Positions 44,740-54,372 of a stretch of DNA of 64,000 nt are shown here, piece after piece. Position numbers and translations under genes: made by a program. Under the pieces are notes generated by a model, which saw only the letters and a program-made list of their open reading frames with translations, was not told where the DNA came from and did no database searches. Origin of the DNA: Alkalihalobacillus pseudalcaliphilus (GTDB lineage: Bacteria; Bacillota; Bacilli; Bacillales; Bacillaceae_D). Each line of letters opens with the position of its first letter. Position 1 is the first letter of the stretch. The DNA is taken from positions 1 through 64,000 of the forward strand of contig NZ_JAQQWS010000001.1 of assembly GCF_028610675.1 (NCBI RefSeq), in the 5' to 3' direction.

Positions 44740-46779
44740 TTGAAGCTAAAAGAGTTATCCGTTTTAATGGGCGTTATTTTTATCGTCATTATGTTAATTA
44801 TTCCACTTCCTACGACATTAATTGATTTCTTGATTATTACAAATATCTCCCTCTCTCTCATCGTTATTTTAGTGGCGATGAGTACAAAGGATTCCTTACA
44901 ATTTTCCATATTTCCTACGTTGCTCTTACTCGTAACTTTGTTCCGAATTGGGCTAAGTGTTTCGACGATTCGTTCGATCCTTTCACAAGCGGATGCTGGA
45001 AATGTGATCGATACGTTCGGAAATTTTGTTGTAGGTGGTAATGCTTTAGTAGGTTTTGTTGTATTTATGGTTCTTGTCTTAATTCAGTTTATCGTTATTA
45101 CAAAAGGGGCAGAGCGTGTCTCTGAAGTTGGGGCTCGTTTTACGTTAGATGCGATGCCTGGTAAGCAGATGAGTATTGATGCAGATTTGAATGCGGGATT
45201 AATTTCTGACCATGAAGCTAAAGACCGAAGAGAAAGAATTGAAAAAGAAGCAGATTTTTATGGTGCCATGGATGGTGCCAGTAAATTTGTAAAGGGTGAC
45301 GCGATTGCCAATATCGTGATTGTCTTTATTTCAATGATATTTGGATTAATTATTGGAATGATGCAAATGGGTATGGATCTTGGGACAGCTGCAAGAACAT
45401 ATACCGTATTAACAATTGGAGACGGGCTTGTTACACAAATACCTGCTTTACTTATTTCAACTGCCACAGGTATTATCGTGACACGTGCAGCTTCAAATGG
45501 AACTTTAGGTGAGGATTTAACTAGCCAATTATTTGCCTATCCGAAAATGCTATATGTTGCGGCAGCGACCATCTTTTTGTTAGGTGTACTAACACCGATT
45601 GATAAATGGATTACGTTTTCTGTGGCTGGTCTTATTGCGGCAGGGGCATTTCAGCTTCAGCGTATGGAGAAACATACACTTGAAAATGAAGTGGCAGCTT
45701 CCAATGAGGAAGAGCCAAAAGAAGATATGAAATCGCCTGAAAGTGTCGTTAGTTTGTTACAAATTGAACCAATTGAATTTGAATTCGGTTATGGTTTAAT
45801 TCCTCTAGCTGATACGAATCAAGGTGGCGATATGTTAGATCGGGTCGTGATGATTCGAAGACAGCTGGCACTAGAGTTAGGTATGGTCGTTCCAGTCATA
45901 AGAATTAGAGATAATATCCAACTCCAACCGAATGAATATGTGATTAAGATTAAAGGTAATGAAATATCCAAAGGGGAATTATTGCTTGATCATTATATGG
46001 CGATGAGTCCTGGGATCGATGATGAATCCATTGTAGGAATTGAAACGATCGAACCAGCGTTTGGTTTACCTGCGATTTGGATTAATGAAGAAATGAAGGA
46101 ACAGGCAGAGCTTTCGGGTTATACCGTTGTTGACCCACCATCTGTTGTTTCCACACATTTAACCGAAATTATTAAAAAGCATGCCTTTGAGCTTTTAGGT
46201 CGTCAAGAAACGAAACAGCTTGTTGACCATTTAAAAGAATCTTACCCTGCATTAGTAGAGGAAACAACTCCAAATCTATTATCTATTGGTGAGATTCAAA
46301 AAGTATTAAAAGGTTTATTAAAAGAAAATATTTCGATTAGGAATTTACCGGTTATTTTTGAAACCTTAGCCGATTATGGCTCAATGACGAAAGATATGAG
46401 TTTACTGACTGAATATGTACGTCAATCATTATCAAGGCAAATTACGAAACAAATAACCACGCCTGGCGAACCTTTATACGTCATTACGCTAAGTGGTTCC
46501 GTTGAAAAAAAGGTAGCGGACGCGATTCAACAAACAGAACATGGTAACTTTGTCTCATTAAATCCAAATGATTCCCAAGCCATCATTCAGGCGAGTCAAC
46601 AAGAAGCAGAGCGCTTAGCTCAAATGGGACAGGCACCAATCATCTTATGTTCACCTGCTGTTAGAATGTATGTACGCCAACTACTTGAAAGGTATTTACC
46701 ACAAGTGACGATTCTTTCATATAACGAATTAGAAGCTGAAGTTGAAGTACAAAGTGTTGGGGTGGTGAATCCGGCATGA
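44740..46779 (+). CDS. flhA: Flagellar export protein FlhA
   Basis: FlhA is the docking platform of the export apparatus. The 679-aa protein has about eight N-terminal membrane helices, the FHIPEP-region ITKGAERVSEVGARFTLDAM followed by PGKQMSIDADLNAG, and a large cytoplasmic domain. The start is TTG, four or five bases after GGGAGA. It overlaps flhF (ATGA). Confidence 0.96.
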   Translation: MKLKELSVLMGVIFIVIMLIIPLPTTLIDFLIITNISLSLIVILVAMSTKDSLQFSIFPTLLLLVTLFRIGLSVSTIRSILSQADAGNVIDTFGNFVVGGNALVGFVVFMVLVLIQFIVITKGAERVSEVGARFTLDAMPGKQMSIDADLNAGLISDHEAKDRRERIEKEADFYGAMDGASKFVKGDAIANIVIVFISMIFGLIIGMMQMGMDLGTAARTYTVLTIGDGLVTQIPALLISTATGIIVTRAASNGTLGEDLTSQLFAYPKMLYVAAATIFLLGVLTPIDKWITFSVAGLIAAGAFQLQRMEKHTLENEVAASNEEEPKEDMKSPESVVSLLQIEPIEFEFGYGLIPLADTNQGGDMLDRVVMIRRQLALELGMVVPVIRIRDNIQLQPNEYVIKIKGNEISKGELLLDHYMAMSPGIDDESIVGIETIEPAFGLPAIWINEEMKEQAELSGYTVVDPPSVVSTHLTEIIKKHAFELLGRQETKQLVDHLKESYPALVEETTPNLLSIGEIQKVLKGLLKENISIRNLPVIFETLADYGSMTKDMSLLTEYVRQSLSRQITKQITTPGEPLYVITLSGSVEKKVADAIQQTEHGNFVSLNPNDSQAIIQASQQEAERLAQMGQAPIILCSPAVRMYVRQLLERYLPQVTILSYNELEAEVEVQSVGVVNPA

Positions 46780-47921
46780 AGGTAAAAAAATATATCGTCA
46801 AATCTATGGCTGAGGCAAGGGCATCTATTCAGACCGAACTCGGAAAAGATGCCATTATCCTCCACTCTAAGGAAGTTGAAACAGGTGGTTTTTTAGGATT
46901 TTTTACAAAGAAAAAGCTCGAAGTTATTGCTGCTGTCGATTCTAAAGAACAAGAAAAGCCAGGTGTTATCAAAAAAAGTTTCGACAAACCTGATTTTTCT
47001 CACAGTGAAATGGAGAAAGCCCAGCATGATCAAAGCGTACTAACAGAAGAGTTGAAAATGGTAAAAGGTTTACTCAAGGATTTATCGGAACAGAACAAGT
47101 TTGAGGTCAACCTTTATCCGGCACCGATCGAGAGGTTATCGAGAAAACTTCAAACACATGGGGTAAGTCAAACGATTATTCAAAGAGTGCTTAAGGAGCT
47201 CATGATGGAGTATGCGGCGACGCTTGACCAAATGCCAGCTTTGTCTGCAAATGGTTGGGAACTAAAGCTAGTGAACGTATTGAAAGAAGAATTACGAGAG
47301 AGCTCGATTGGTGATGTGAACTTTGATAAAAAATTCATCCAGCTAATCGGGCCTACTGGTGTAGGGAAAACAACAACAATCGCCAAACTAGCCGCATGGG
47401 CGTCTTTAAAGAAGCAGAAGAAAGTCGCTTTTATTACAACAGATACGTATAGAATTGCCGCTGTGGAGCAGTTAAAGACGTATGCCAAAATCTTAGAGCT
47501 TCCATTAGAAGTTGTTTATACGATGGAGGAAATGCGTCAAGCTAAACAAAAATTTGAACAGTATGACCTTATTTTAATAGATTCAGCGGGTAGAAATTTT
47601 ACAGATAGGAAGTATGTATCTGAACTCTCACAAATCATCGACTTTAAAGAAGATGCACATACGTACTTAGTGTTATCACTTACGTCAAAATATGAAGATA
47701 TGAAACAGATTATCGAACAATTTTCTTTGATTGAAATTAATCAAGTCATATTAACGAAAAAAGATGAAACAAGCTCACTCGGAGCACTTCTTAATATACC
47801 TATAGAAGAAGGTTTACCGCTGGCCTGTGTTAGTCACGGACAGAACGTCCCAGACGATTGGTTGATCCCTTCAAAAGAGTGGCTTGTTTCTCAAATAATC
47901 AGGGGCAATGAACATGATTGA
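46776..47921 (+). CDS. flhF: SRP-type GTPase FlhF
   Basis: FlhF sets flagellar position and number. The 381-aa product has a basic N-terminal region, an N domain, and the SRP GTPase domain with P-loop GPTGVGKT (192-199), TTDTYRIAAVEQLKTYA and DSAGRN. It works with FlhG, encoded next and overlapping by eight bases. Confidence 0.95.
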   Translation: MKVKKYIVKSMAEARASIQTELGKDAIILHSKEVETGGFLGFFTKKKLEVIAAVDSKEQEKPGVIKKSFDKPDFSHSEMEKAQHDQSVLTEELKMVKGLLKDLSEQNKFEVNLYPAPIERLSRKLQTHGVSQTIIQRVLKELMMEYAATLDQMPALSANGWELKLVNVLKEELRESSIGDVNFDKKFIQLIGPTGVGKTTTIAKLAAWASLKKQKKVAFITTDTYRIAAVEQLKTYAKILELPLEVVYTMEEMRQAKQKFEQYDLILIDSAGRNFTDRKYVSELSQIIDFKEDAHTYLVLSLTSKYEDMKQIIEQFSLIEINQVILTKKDETSSLGALLNIPIEEGLPLACVSHGQNVPDDWLIPSKEWLVSQIIRGNEHD

Positions 47922-48765
47922 CCAAGCCGATAAACTTCGTAAACTGATGCAAGAGCGTTATCAACAACGCTCTAAAGTGTTAGCTGTCATAAGTGGAAAA
48001 GGTGGCGTAGGTAAATCTAATATTTCGATTAACTTAGCCCTAGCCTTGCAGCAGTTACATCATAAAGTGACACTCATTGATGGCGACTTAGGGATGGGTA
48101 ATTTAGAAGTATTACTTGGGAAGCCAGCATCAAAAAGTATCGTGGACTTATTTGAATCTAAATTATTGGTTGAAGACGTTTTAGAATGGGGGCCGGGTTC
48201 ACTTCCTTTTCTCGCTGGAGGGACAGGTTTAACGGATTTAATCCATCTCGATCAAGATAAGATGACACATTTTGGTGAACAGATAAATAGGCTTGGTTAT
48301 TTGAATGACTATTTAATTATCGATTTAGGAGCGGGTATATCAGAAAACTCTTATGGGCTTATGCTAGCAGCGGATGAAGTTATTGTTGTTACAACGCCAG
48401 AGCCAACTGCGATTACGGATGCCTATTCAACGATCAAATATATGAGGAATAAGGGGCATAGACAACCGCTTCACCTCATTATTAATAAAGCAGAATCAAA
48501 AGCGGAGGGGGAGCGAACCGCTGCGAATTTAAGTACAGTGACGAAGAGATTTCTACATGTTGACTTACGCTTGCTTGGAATATTGCCTGAGGATAACCAT
48601 GTAATGAAGGCGGTCAAAGCACAAAAGCCATTTTTACTTATGAGTCCAAGGGCACAGATCAGTAAAGAAGTGAGAAAAGTAGCAGGTTCACTGAGTGGTA
48701 GTTTGGGCGAGCAACCAAGCCCTAACCGTTTCGTAAACCAATTAAAGTCTTGGTTTTTAAGATAA
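47914..48765 (+). CDS. flhG: MinD-like ATPase FlhG (YlxH)
   Basis: FlhG activates FlhF GTPase and helps pattern flagella. The 283-aa MinD/ParA-type protein begins with the FlhF-activating DQADKLRKLMQE and has the deviant Walker A SGKGGVGKS (27-35) and LIDGDLGMGNLEVLLG. ATG 47914 is eight bases after AGGGGC; ATG 47908 is too close. Confidence 0.95.
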   Translation: MIDQADKLRKLMQERYQQRSKVLAVISGKGGVGKSNISINLALALQQLHHKVTLIDGDLGMGNLEVLLGKPASKSIVDLFESKLLVEDVLEWGPGSLPFLAGGTGLTDLIHLDQDKMTHFGEQINRLGYLNDYLIIDLGAGISENSYGLMLAADEVIVVTTPEPTAITDAYSTIKYMRNKGHRQPLHLIINKAESKAEGERTAANLSTVTKRFLHVDLRLLGILPEDNHVMKAVKAQKPFLLMSPRAQISKEVRKVAGSLSGSLGEQPSPNRFVNQLKSWFLR

Positions 48766-48792
48766 ATAGAATGTGCTGTAGGAGTTGTTTTT

Positions 48793-49866
48793 GTGAGACG
48801 AAAAATTCGTGTTCTAATCGTTGACGATTCTGCATTTATGCGAAAGGTTATTTCGGATATCCTGCAATCAGACCCTTATATAGAAGTGGTGGGTACCGCT
48901 CGGAACGGAAAGGATGCACTTAAAAAAAGAGATACGCTGCAACCGGATGTTATGACCTTAGATGTCGAGATGCCTCTATTAGATGGTATAGAAACTTTAA
49001 AAGTGATTATGGCAACGAACCCTTGTCCGATTATTATGTTAAGTAGCACGACTAAAGAAGGTGCTGAAAATACATTGTTAGCAATGGAGTATGGAGCGAT
49101 CGATTTTGTAACCAAAACATCTGGTTCGATTTCATTAGACTTAATGACGATTAAAGCTGAGATTATTGAAAAAGTGAAATGTGCAGCTAAGGTCACGGTC
49201 TTAACTAGCAGTTCCTCCATGTTAGCAGAGTCGTCTAATGAATCTTTACTAACACCAAACAAGCATTGGCATAAAAATAATTCTAATCAACGTACATGGC
49301 AAAAGTTAGTCGTGATTGGCACTTCTACTGGTGGTCCAAGAGCACTAAAAGAAGTGATTCCACGATTACCAAAAGATTTCCCTCATCCGATATTGGTCGT
49401 TCAACATATGCCAGCTGGTTTCACGGAATCATTAGCGAATAGGTTGAATAGTTTGTCTCAGTTAACGGTTAAGGAAGCGAGTCATTTAGAAGAGCTGAAG
49501 GCAGGCCATGTTTATATTGCTCCGGGTCATTGTCATTTAAAAGTTGAACAGCATCAATCTTTATTACGTGCTAACTTATCACAAGATTCTCCAATTAGAG
49601 GACTTAGGCCTGCAGTGGATAAGCTTTTTTACTCGCTAGCAGATGTTGATATCGAGGAAATTATAGCCGTCATTATGACAGGGATGGGGTCAGACGGAAC
49701 AGAGGGCCTCTTTCATTTAAGAAAGTCAAAAAAAGTTATCGCCTTAGCTCAATCAGAACAAACAAGTGTTGTGTTTGGGATGCCTAAGGTGGCCATCTCG
49801 TCTCAATTAATTGAAAAAGTAGTGGATTTGCCACAGATAGCGCATGAATTAATAAGCCTTGCTTAA
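48793..49866 (+). CDS. cheB: Chemotaxis protein-glutamate methylesterase CheB
   Basis: CheB demethylates or deamidates receptors for adaptation. The 357-aa product has a receiver domain with D57 (MTLDVEMPLLDG), a variable linker and the esterase domain with S178 (GTSTGGPRAL), H205 (VVQHMP) and D301 (GMGSDGTEG). The start is GTG after AGGAG. In B. subtilis cheA and cheW follow; here cheC follows directly. Confidence 0.95.
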   Translation: MRRKIRVLIVDDSAFMRKVISDILQSDPYIEVVGTARNGKDALKKRDTLQPDVMTLDVEMPLLDGIETLKVIMATNPCPIIMLSSTTKEGAENTLLAMEYGAIDFVTKTSGSISLDLMTIKAEIIEKVKCAAKVTVLTSSSSMLAESSNESLLTPNKHWHKNNSNQRTWQKLVVIGTSTGGPRALKEVIPRLPKDFPHPILVVQHMPAGFTESLANRLNSLSQLTVKEASHLEELKAGHVYIAPGHCHLKVEQHQSLLRANLSQDSPIRGLRPAVDKLFYSLADVDIEEIIAVIMTGMGSDGTEGLFHLRKSKKVIALAQSEQTSVVFGMPKVAISSQLIEKVVDLPQIAHELISLA

Positions 49867-49884
49867 TGAAAGGGAGTTGAAACG

Positions 49885-50514
49885 ATGTCCTTTTTACAAA
49901 CTTTGCAATCACATCATTTTGACATTTTGAAGGAAATTGGAAATATTGGAGCAGCACATGCAGCTACCTCATTATCAAAATTGATGAATACGAAAGTAGA
50001 AATGAATGTACCAAATGCTAGCTTAGTTGACTTCCAAGATTTACCGAATATTGTTGGTGGTGCAGATGCCGAGGTGGCGGCCGTATTTTTTAGGTTTACT
50101 GGCGATTCGTTAGGAAGTATGTTTTTTTTGACGACGGTTACCGATGCTGAAAAATTTGCAAGTAAGTTAATAGGACAATCATTTTCATTTAGAGCTGACG
50201 ATGAGCAGGTTCAAATGGGGATTTCAGCTCTCTCAGAATTAGGGAATATTCTAGTGGGTTCTTATTTGTCGGCACTTTCTGACTTTACCGGTCTTAATTT
50301 GCAGCCAACTGTACCGCAAATGGTCGTGGATATGGCGGGGGCGGTCGTTCATTATGGTGTGTTAACGATTTCAGAAGTGGCAGATGCAGCTATTCTAATA
50401 GAAACGAATATTATTGAAGTTGATCATCGGACAAATCCTATTAACGGACAATTCTTCTTTATTCCTGATCCTGAATCTTTTCCCACGTTGTTTGAAGCGT
50501 TAGGAGTGTCCTAA
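49885..50514 (+). CDS. cheC: CheY-P phosphatase CheC
   Basis: CheC dephosphorylates CheY-P and is stimulated by CheD. The 209-aa protein keeps both half-sites: ILKEIGNIGAAHAATSLSKL near the start and ISALSELGNILVGSYLSAL near residues 112-130. Start after AAAGGGAG. It comes 18 bases after cheB with no trace of cheA or cheW between. Confidence 0.95.
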   Translation: MSFLQTLQSHHFDILKEIGNIGAAHAATSLSKLMNTKVEMNVPNASLVDFQDLPNIVGGADAEVAAVFFRFTGDSLGSMFFLTTVTDAEKFASKLIGQSFSFRADDEQVQMGISALSELGNILVGSYLSALSDFTGLNLQPTVPQMVVDMAGAVVHYGVLTISEVADAAILIETNIIEVDHRTNPINGQFFFIPDPESFPTLFEALGVS

Positions 50515-50516
50515 GT

Positions 50517-51005
50517 ATGAACGAAGTTGTAAAAGTAGGTATGGCAGATGTCCAAACAATCGTAGCTCCTTTAAAACTGAGAACATCTGGATTAGGTTCA
50601 TGTGTTGGTATTGTCCTATATGACTCCTTGAAAAAGGTTGCAGGCATGGCCCATATTATGCTTCCTGATTCTAAACAAGCGAGACAAATGGTTCCTAACA
50701 GAGCTAAATATGCGGATACAGCTATTGATGATTTAGTTGAGACGATGCTTAATATGGGTGCGAGCCGCCAGTTTATCAAAGCAAAGCTTGCTGGTGGAGC
50801 CCAAATGTTTTCATTTGCTGGAAGCTCTAATTTAATGAGAATTGGACCGAGAAACACAGAAGCAGTCAAAGAAAAATTAAAAGAGCTTCACATACCCATC
50901 GTATCTGAAGATATTGGTGGAAAAAGTGGTCGAACCATTGAATTTGATTCGGTAACTCAGCTATTACATATAAGAACCGTCCATGAGGGGACAAAAGACA
51001 TTTAA
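50517..51005 (+). CDS. cheD: Chemoreceptor glutamine deamidase CheD
   Basis: CheD deamidates receptor glutamines and partners CheC. The 162-aa product has catalytic C29 (GLGSCVGIVLYD), H46 (GMAHIMLPD) and T23, matching the family triad, and KLAGGAQMF. It starts two bases after cheC. Confidence 0.95.
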   Translation: MNEVVKVGMADVQTIVAPLKLRTSGLGSCVGIVLYDSLKKVAGMAHIMLPDSKQARQMVPNRAKYADTAIDDLVETMLNMGASRQFIKAKLAGGAQMFSFAGSSNLMRIGPRNTEAVKEKLKELHIPIVSEDIGGKSGRTIEFDSVTQLLHIRTVHEGTKDI

Positions 51006-51024
51006 TTAGAAAGGGTGAATCTTT

Positions 51025-51792
51025 ATGGCTCAAGTTATGATTGAGGATGATAAGAAACTTTGGGATTTATGGTTAAAACAAAAAGACCGAGAAGCTTGTG
51101 ATGATTTAGTGAGATTGTATTTACCGCTTGTTCATTATCATGTTCAACGAATCGCTAGTGGGTTGCCTAAGAATGTTAATCGCGACGAATTATACAGTCA
51201 TGGACATTATGGCTTATTTGATGCTATAGAAAAATTCAACCCAGAACGTGATTTAAAGTTTGATACGTATGCATCCTTCCGTGTACGCGGAGCCATCATT
51301 GATGGATTAAGAAAAGCGGATTGGTTACCACGTTCTATGAGAGAAAAGGTAAAAAAGGTTGATGCTGTTGTTGAAAAACTAGAGCAATTATTAGGTAGAA
51401 ATGTAACAGTTTTAGAGATCGCCCATGAGTTAGGAATGACTGAGGCAGAGGTTACGCAAATTCAGATGGAGCAATTTACGGCCAATATGCTGTCGATAGA
51501 TGAGTATACACAAGAACAAGATAAGTCAGACACTTTTATGGCGACGATTGTAGATGAAAAAACATTAACACCAGAACAAAAATTAATGGATGATTTAACG
51601 AAAAAAGAGCTCGTCGAACATATTCGCTCACTGAATGAAAAAGAACAGTTGGTGATTAGTTTATTTTATTATGAGGGCCTTACGCTTACGGAAATCGGAG
51701 AAGTGTTAAATCTTTCTACATCAAGAATCTCACAAATTCACTCCAAATCTATTGCTCGGCTAAAACAAGCTTTCTCAAAAAAAATAAAGTGA
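51025..51792 (+). CDS. sigD: Flagellar sigma factor SigD (sigma-28)
   Basis: SigD transcribes late flagellar, chemotaxis and autolysin genes. The 255-aa protein has region 2 (VNRDELYSHGHYGLFDAIEK, then KFDTYASFRVRGAIIDGLRK), region 3 and the region 4 helix-turn-helix (EGLTLTEIGEVLNLSTSRIS). Start ATG after AGAAAGGGTG. Its place at the distal end of the operon is as in B. subtilis, where distance from the promoter limits its expression. Confidence 0.97.
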   Translation: MAQVMIEDDKKLWDLWLKQKDREACDDLVRLYLPLVHYHVQRIASGLPKNVNRDELYSHGHYGLFDAIEKFNPERDLKFDTYASFRVRGAIIDGLRKADWLPRSMREKVKKVDAVVEKLEQLLGRNVTVLEIAHELGMTEAEVTQIQMEQFTANMLSIDEYTQEQDKSDTFMATIVDEKTLTPEQKLMDDLTKKELVEHIRSLNEKEQLVISLFYYEGLTLTEIGEVLNLSTSRISQIHSKSIARLKQAFSKKIK

Positions 51793-51872
51793 AAGCTTAA
51801 TCATCCAATGAAGAAACCAAGGATCTGGAAGGTAGTATCGATGGTGCTGTCTAATCTTAAAAAATATATAAC

Positions 51873-51888
51873 TATATGATGTCATATA
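51873..51888. repeat. Inverted repeat before the DUF342 gene
   Basis: TATATGA and TCATATA form a perfect 7-bp inverted repeat around TG, just upstream of the AAGGGG ribosome site. It could be an operator or a local hairpin; there is no other evidence. Confidence 0.35.
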
Positions 51889-51904
51889 TAAAGGGGATGA
51901 TTGA

Positions 51905-53302
51905 ATGCATGTTGTTGAACCTTATCTTTCACTGCGCTTGGAACAACAAAAAATGAAAGCAATTCTTCATCAAAAAGAGAAAGTAGAAAAAGCAGATACT
52001 TTATCGGTTGAATTGATAATTGACTATCTTCAAACGAAAGGTGTAACGTATGGCCTTTTAATGGATGCTATTTCAACATTGGTTGAGAATCAAACGGAAT
52101 GGCTTGAGCCGATAGAAGTTGCCAAAGGGATAGAACCGGTTAAGGGGCAGGATGCGTATCTTCTAATTGCGGTTAGAGCGACGGATGAGGCTAATCAACA
52201 TTCAGTCGAACATTCTGGTATTATTGATTTGAAGCAAGTGTTAGACATCCCTTCTGTGAAAGAGGGTGAAAAGCTCGCACAGAAAGTGGCGGCAACTAAT
52301 GGTGAAGCAGGTATGAATGTGCTAGGTGAGCCGGTAGAGCCAAAAAGAGGAAAAGATTTCAAGCTAAGAATAGGAAAAAATACGAGGATTGATCAAAAGA
52401 GTCAAACTTTGTATGCACTTGTAAGTGGTCAAATGTCGATGACGAAAAAAACGGTTCATGTTTATCCTGTCTACCAAGTTAAAGGAGATATTGGAACGAG
52501 AACGGGTAATATCGATTTTATTGGCAATGTACATGTCAATGGAAATGTTCCTTCTGGATTTAAAATTATTGCAGGTGGAGATATTCGTGTGAATGGAACG
52601 ATTGAGGGTGCCACGATTCAGGCGGGTGGATCTATTTATGTAGGTGCTGGTATTGTTGGTCAAAACAAAAGTGATATTCAAGCAAAGCATTCACTTTACA
52701 CGACCTTTATTAATGAAGGAAATGTGAAGGTTGGCGATTCTATTTATGTGACACAGTCGATTTTACATAGTCATTGTTATGCGACTACTGAAATCGTTTG
52801 TATGAAGGGAAAAGGGAATATTGTCGGAGGCGTTGTGTCGGCAGGTTTTAAAATTCAAGCGAATGAGTTTGGGAATGCCCTACATACTAAAACCGATTTT
52901 TATGTAGGTCCTTCCAAGCAAATTGTTGAGCAGCAGCGTACGATGGAGAAGCAGTTAATAGAGCTAAAAGATGGTATCATGAAATCATCTAAATTATTGA
53001 ATGTTTTATTAGAAAAAGAGAAAAGAGTCGGCCCTTTACAAGGCAAAGAAAAAATACATAAATTAAGGGTGCTTCATTTCTTAAAAGAGTCGATAACGAA
53101 ACGAGAGCTACTTGAAGAAAGTGTAGCGGAAATGAAAGAAATGAATCAGTCGGCAAACTTTGGTTTTATGAAAGCGGATAAAATGATTTATCCTAATGTA
53201 AATGTTCATTTTGGGAAGTATCGTAGGAAACTTACCTCGAGTTATTCAAAGTCACAAATAGCTTTGATGCAAAATGAAATTACCATTTCTAGCTTGAAAT
53301 GA
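51905..53302 (+). CDS. DUF342/FapA family protein
   Basis: The 465-aa product has an N-terminal wedge domain, then a beta-rich repeat region (about residues 165-325) with repeated hydrophobic-glycine turns: GDIGTRTGNIDFIGNVHVNG, AGGDIRVNGTIEGATIQAGG, VKVGDSIYVTQSI. A coiled-coil end follows. This is the layout of the DUF342/FapA family, whose beta part resembles cell-shape polymers (bactofilins). A function in flagellar or envelope assembly is inferred from its place after sigD. B. subtilis has swrB directly after sigD instead. Confidence 0.8.
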   Translation: MHVVEPYLSLRLEQQKMKAILHQKEKVEKADTLSVELIIDYLQTKGVTYGLLMDAISTLVENQTEWLEPIEVAKGIEPVKGQDAYLLIAVRATDEANQHSVEHSGIIDLKQVLDIPSVKEGEKLAQKVAATNGEAGMNVLGEPVEPKRGKDFKLRIGKNTRIDQKSQTLYALVSGQMSMTKKTVHVYPVYQVKGDIGTRTGNIDFIGNVHVNGNVPSGFKIIAGGDIRVNGTIEGATIQAGGSIYVGAGIVGQNKSDIQAKHSLYTTFINEGNVKVGDSIYVTQSILHSHCYATTEIVCMKGKGNIVGGVVSAGFKIQANEFGNALHTKTDFYVGPSKQIVEQQRTMEKQLIELKDGIMKSSKLLNVLLEKEKRVGPLQGKEKIHKLRVLHFLKESITKRELLEESVAEMKEMNQSANFGFMKADKMIYPNVNVHFGKYRRKLTSSYSKSQIALMQNEITISSLK

Positions 53303-53318
53303 GGCAAGGAGGATAACG

Positions 53319-53639
53319 ATGAGTCTTCGCCCTATTGAAATGCAAGGTTCTTTTCCACAATCTCAGAAAACAGGAAAGATTCAAGAGCAAATGCAGCAAC
53401 GTTTTCAAACACGGCAAGAATTGCAGGCTCAAGAGGAAGAGCAGAAAATGAAGCAACTTCGTCAATCCATTCAAGAAACACATCAGTCAAATTTTCAGAA
53501 AATAAGAGACGAGAAAAACGACAAGCAAGAGCAATCCAATCAAGGCGATGAGCCTCAAGAGGAGAAGCAAGACAAGAGCACGCACACTCACAAGCAACAG
53601 CATCCTTTTAAAGGGAAATTTATCGATTATTCAGGTTGA
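53319..53639 (+). CDS. Small Gln/Glu-rich protein of unknown function
   Basis: I do not recognise this 106-aa protein. It is almost entirely hydrophilic, with about a quarter Gln, many Lys and Glu, no membrane segment and a short conserved-looking C terminus (HPFKGKFIDYSG). The first residues (MSLRPIEMQGSFPQ) and a good ribosome site (GCAAGGAGG) support it as real. It lies 16 bases after the DUF342 gene and 11 before swrB, so it is part of the operon. Confidence 0.75.
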   Translation: MSLRPIEMQGSFPQSQKTGKIQEQMQQRFQTRQELQAQEEEQKMKQLRQSIQETHQSNFQKIRDEKNDKQEQSNQGDEPQEEKQDKSTHTHKQQHPFKGKFIDYSG

Positions 53640-53650
53640 GAGGTTAGACG

Positions 53651-54208
53651 ATGAATGATATAACTAGTTTTTTGATCGTAGCTTTAGTCGTGCTATTATT
53701 TCTAGTCGTTATATTATGGAAGAAAGTGACCCGATTAGAACAAACAGTTACGAGCATTCAAGAACAAAAAACAGAAATGCAAGCACTCTTAATTCAATTA
53801 ACAGATGAAATCAAGCAAGAAAATGAGCGATTCATTTTAGAGCTCCAAAGAAAAGAGAAAAAGCAACCACACATACATAGTGAGGATAGAGCAGCAGTAG
53901 AGCCTAGTACCAAATCAAACGCTGAACTCGAATTAGGTAGCAATCACTCTATCCACCAGCAAACGAATGAAGCTCAAGTTTCTTTGGAGCAACCGAAAAG
54001 CTTTACCGAACATTTAGAAATTGAACAGAAAAAGTACGAGTCCTACGAAGCCCCTTTTGATACGGGTGAGCAAGGTGTTATTATGGAACAATCCCAGACT
54101 TTACAAGTGCTAAATTTAGCTAAGCAAGGATTAACAGTTGAAGAAATTGCCCAAAAGTTACAAATTGGCAAAGGGGAAGTCCAATTAATTTTGAATTTTT
54201 ATCGCTAA
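53651..54208 (+). CDS. swrB: SwrB-like swarming motility protein (YlxL)
   Basis: SwrB in B. subtilis promotes flagellar export-apparatus maturation. This 185-aa protein has the same layout: an N-terminal membrane helix (about residues 5-24), a coiled coil, a variable linker and a C-terminal helix-turn-helix-like segment (VLNLAKQGLTVEEIAQKL, ending QLILNFYR). Sequence resemblance is mostly at the two ends. Location between sigD and rpsB fits. It has a GAGAGG ribosome site. Confidence 0.8.
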   Translation: MNDITSFLIVALVVLLFLVVILWKKVTRLEQTVTSIQEQKTEMQALLIQLTDEIKQENERFILELQRKEKKQPHIHSEDRAAVEPSTKSNAELELGSNHSIHQQTNEAQVSLEQPKSFTEHLEIEQKKYESYEAPFDTGEQGVIMEQSQTLQVLNLAKQGLTVEEIAQKLQIGKGEVQLILNFYR

Positions 54209-54222
54209 ACTAGAAGAATTAC

Positions 54223-54252
54223 TTGCAAGAAGCAGTGCTATTATGGTATATT
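54223..54252 (+). promoter_or_regulatory. Sigma-A-type promoter of rpsB
   Basis: TTGCAA (54223-54228) and TATATT (54247-54252) are 18 bases apart. Transcription from here would give a leader of about 110 bases (54259-54372), which contains inverted segments such as TGTCAATGACA. Such a leader may bind ribosomal protein S2, but I cannot model the fold. Confidence 0.55.
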
Positions 54253-54372
54253 AATTGACGGTGTTAATCACACACGCATGCTGATTTGAGCATTGGTGCT
54301 GTCAATGACAGTTTTGCTTAAATATGAAGGATGCGGAGGAAAATAAAAACCAATTATAAGGAGGTGTTTGAT

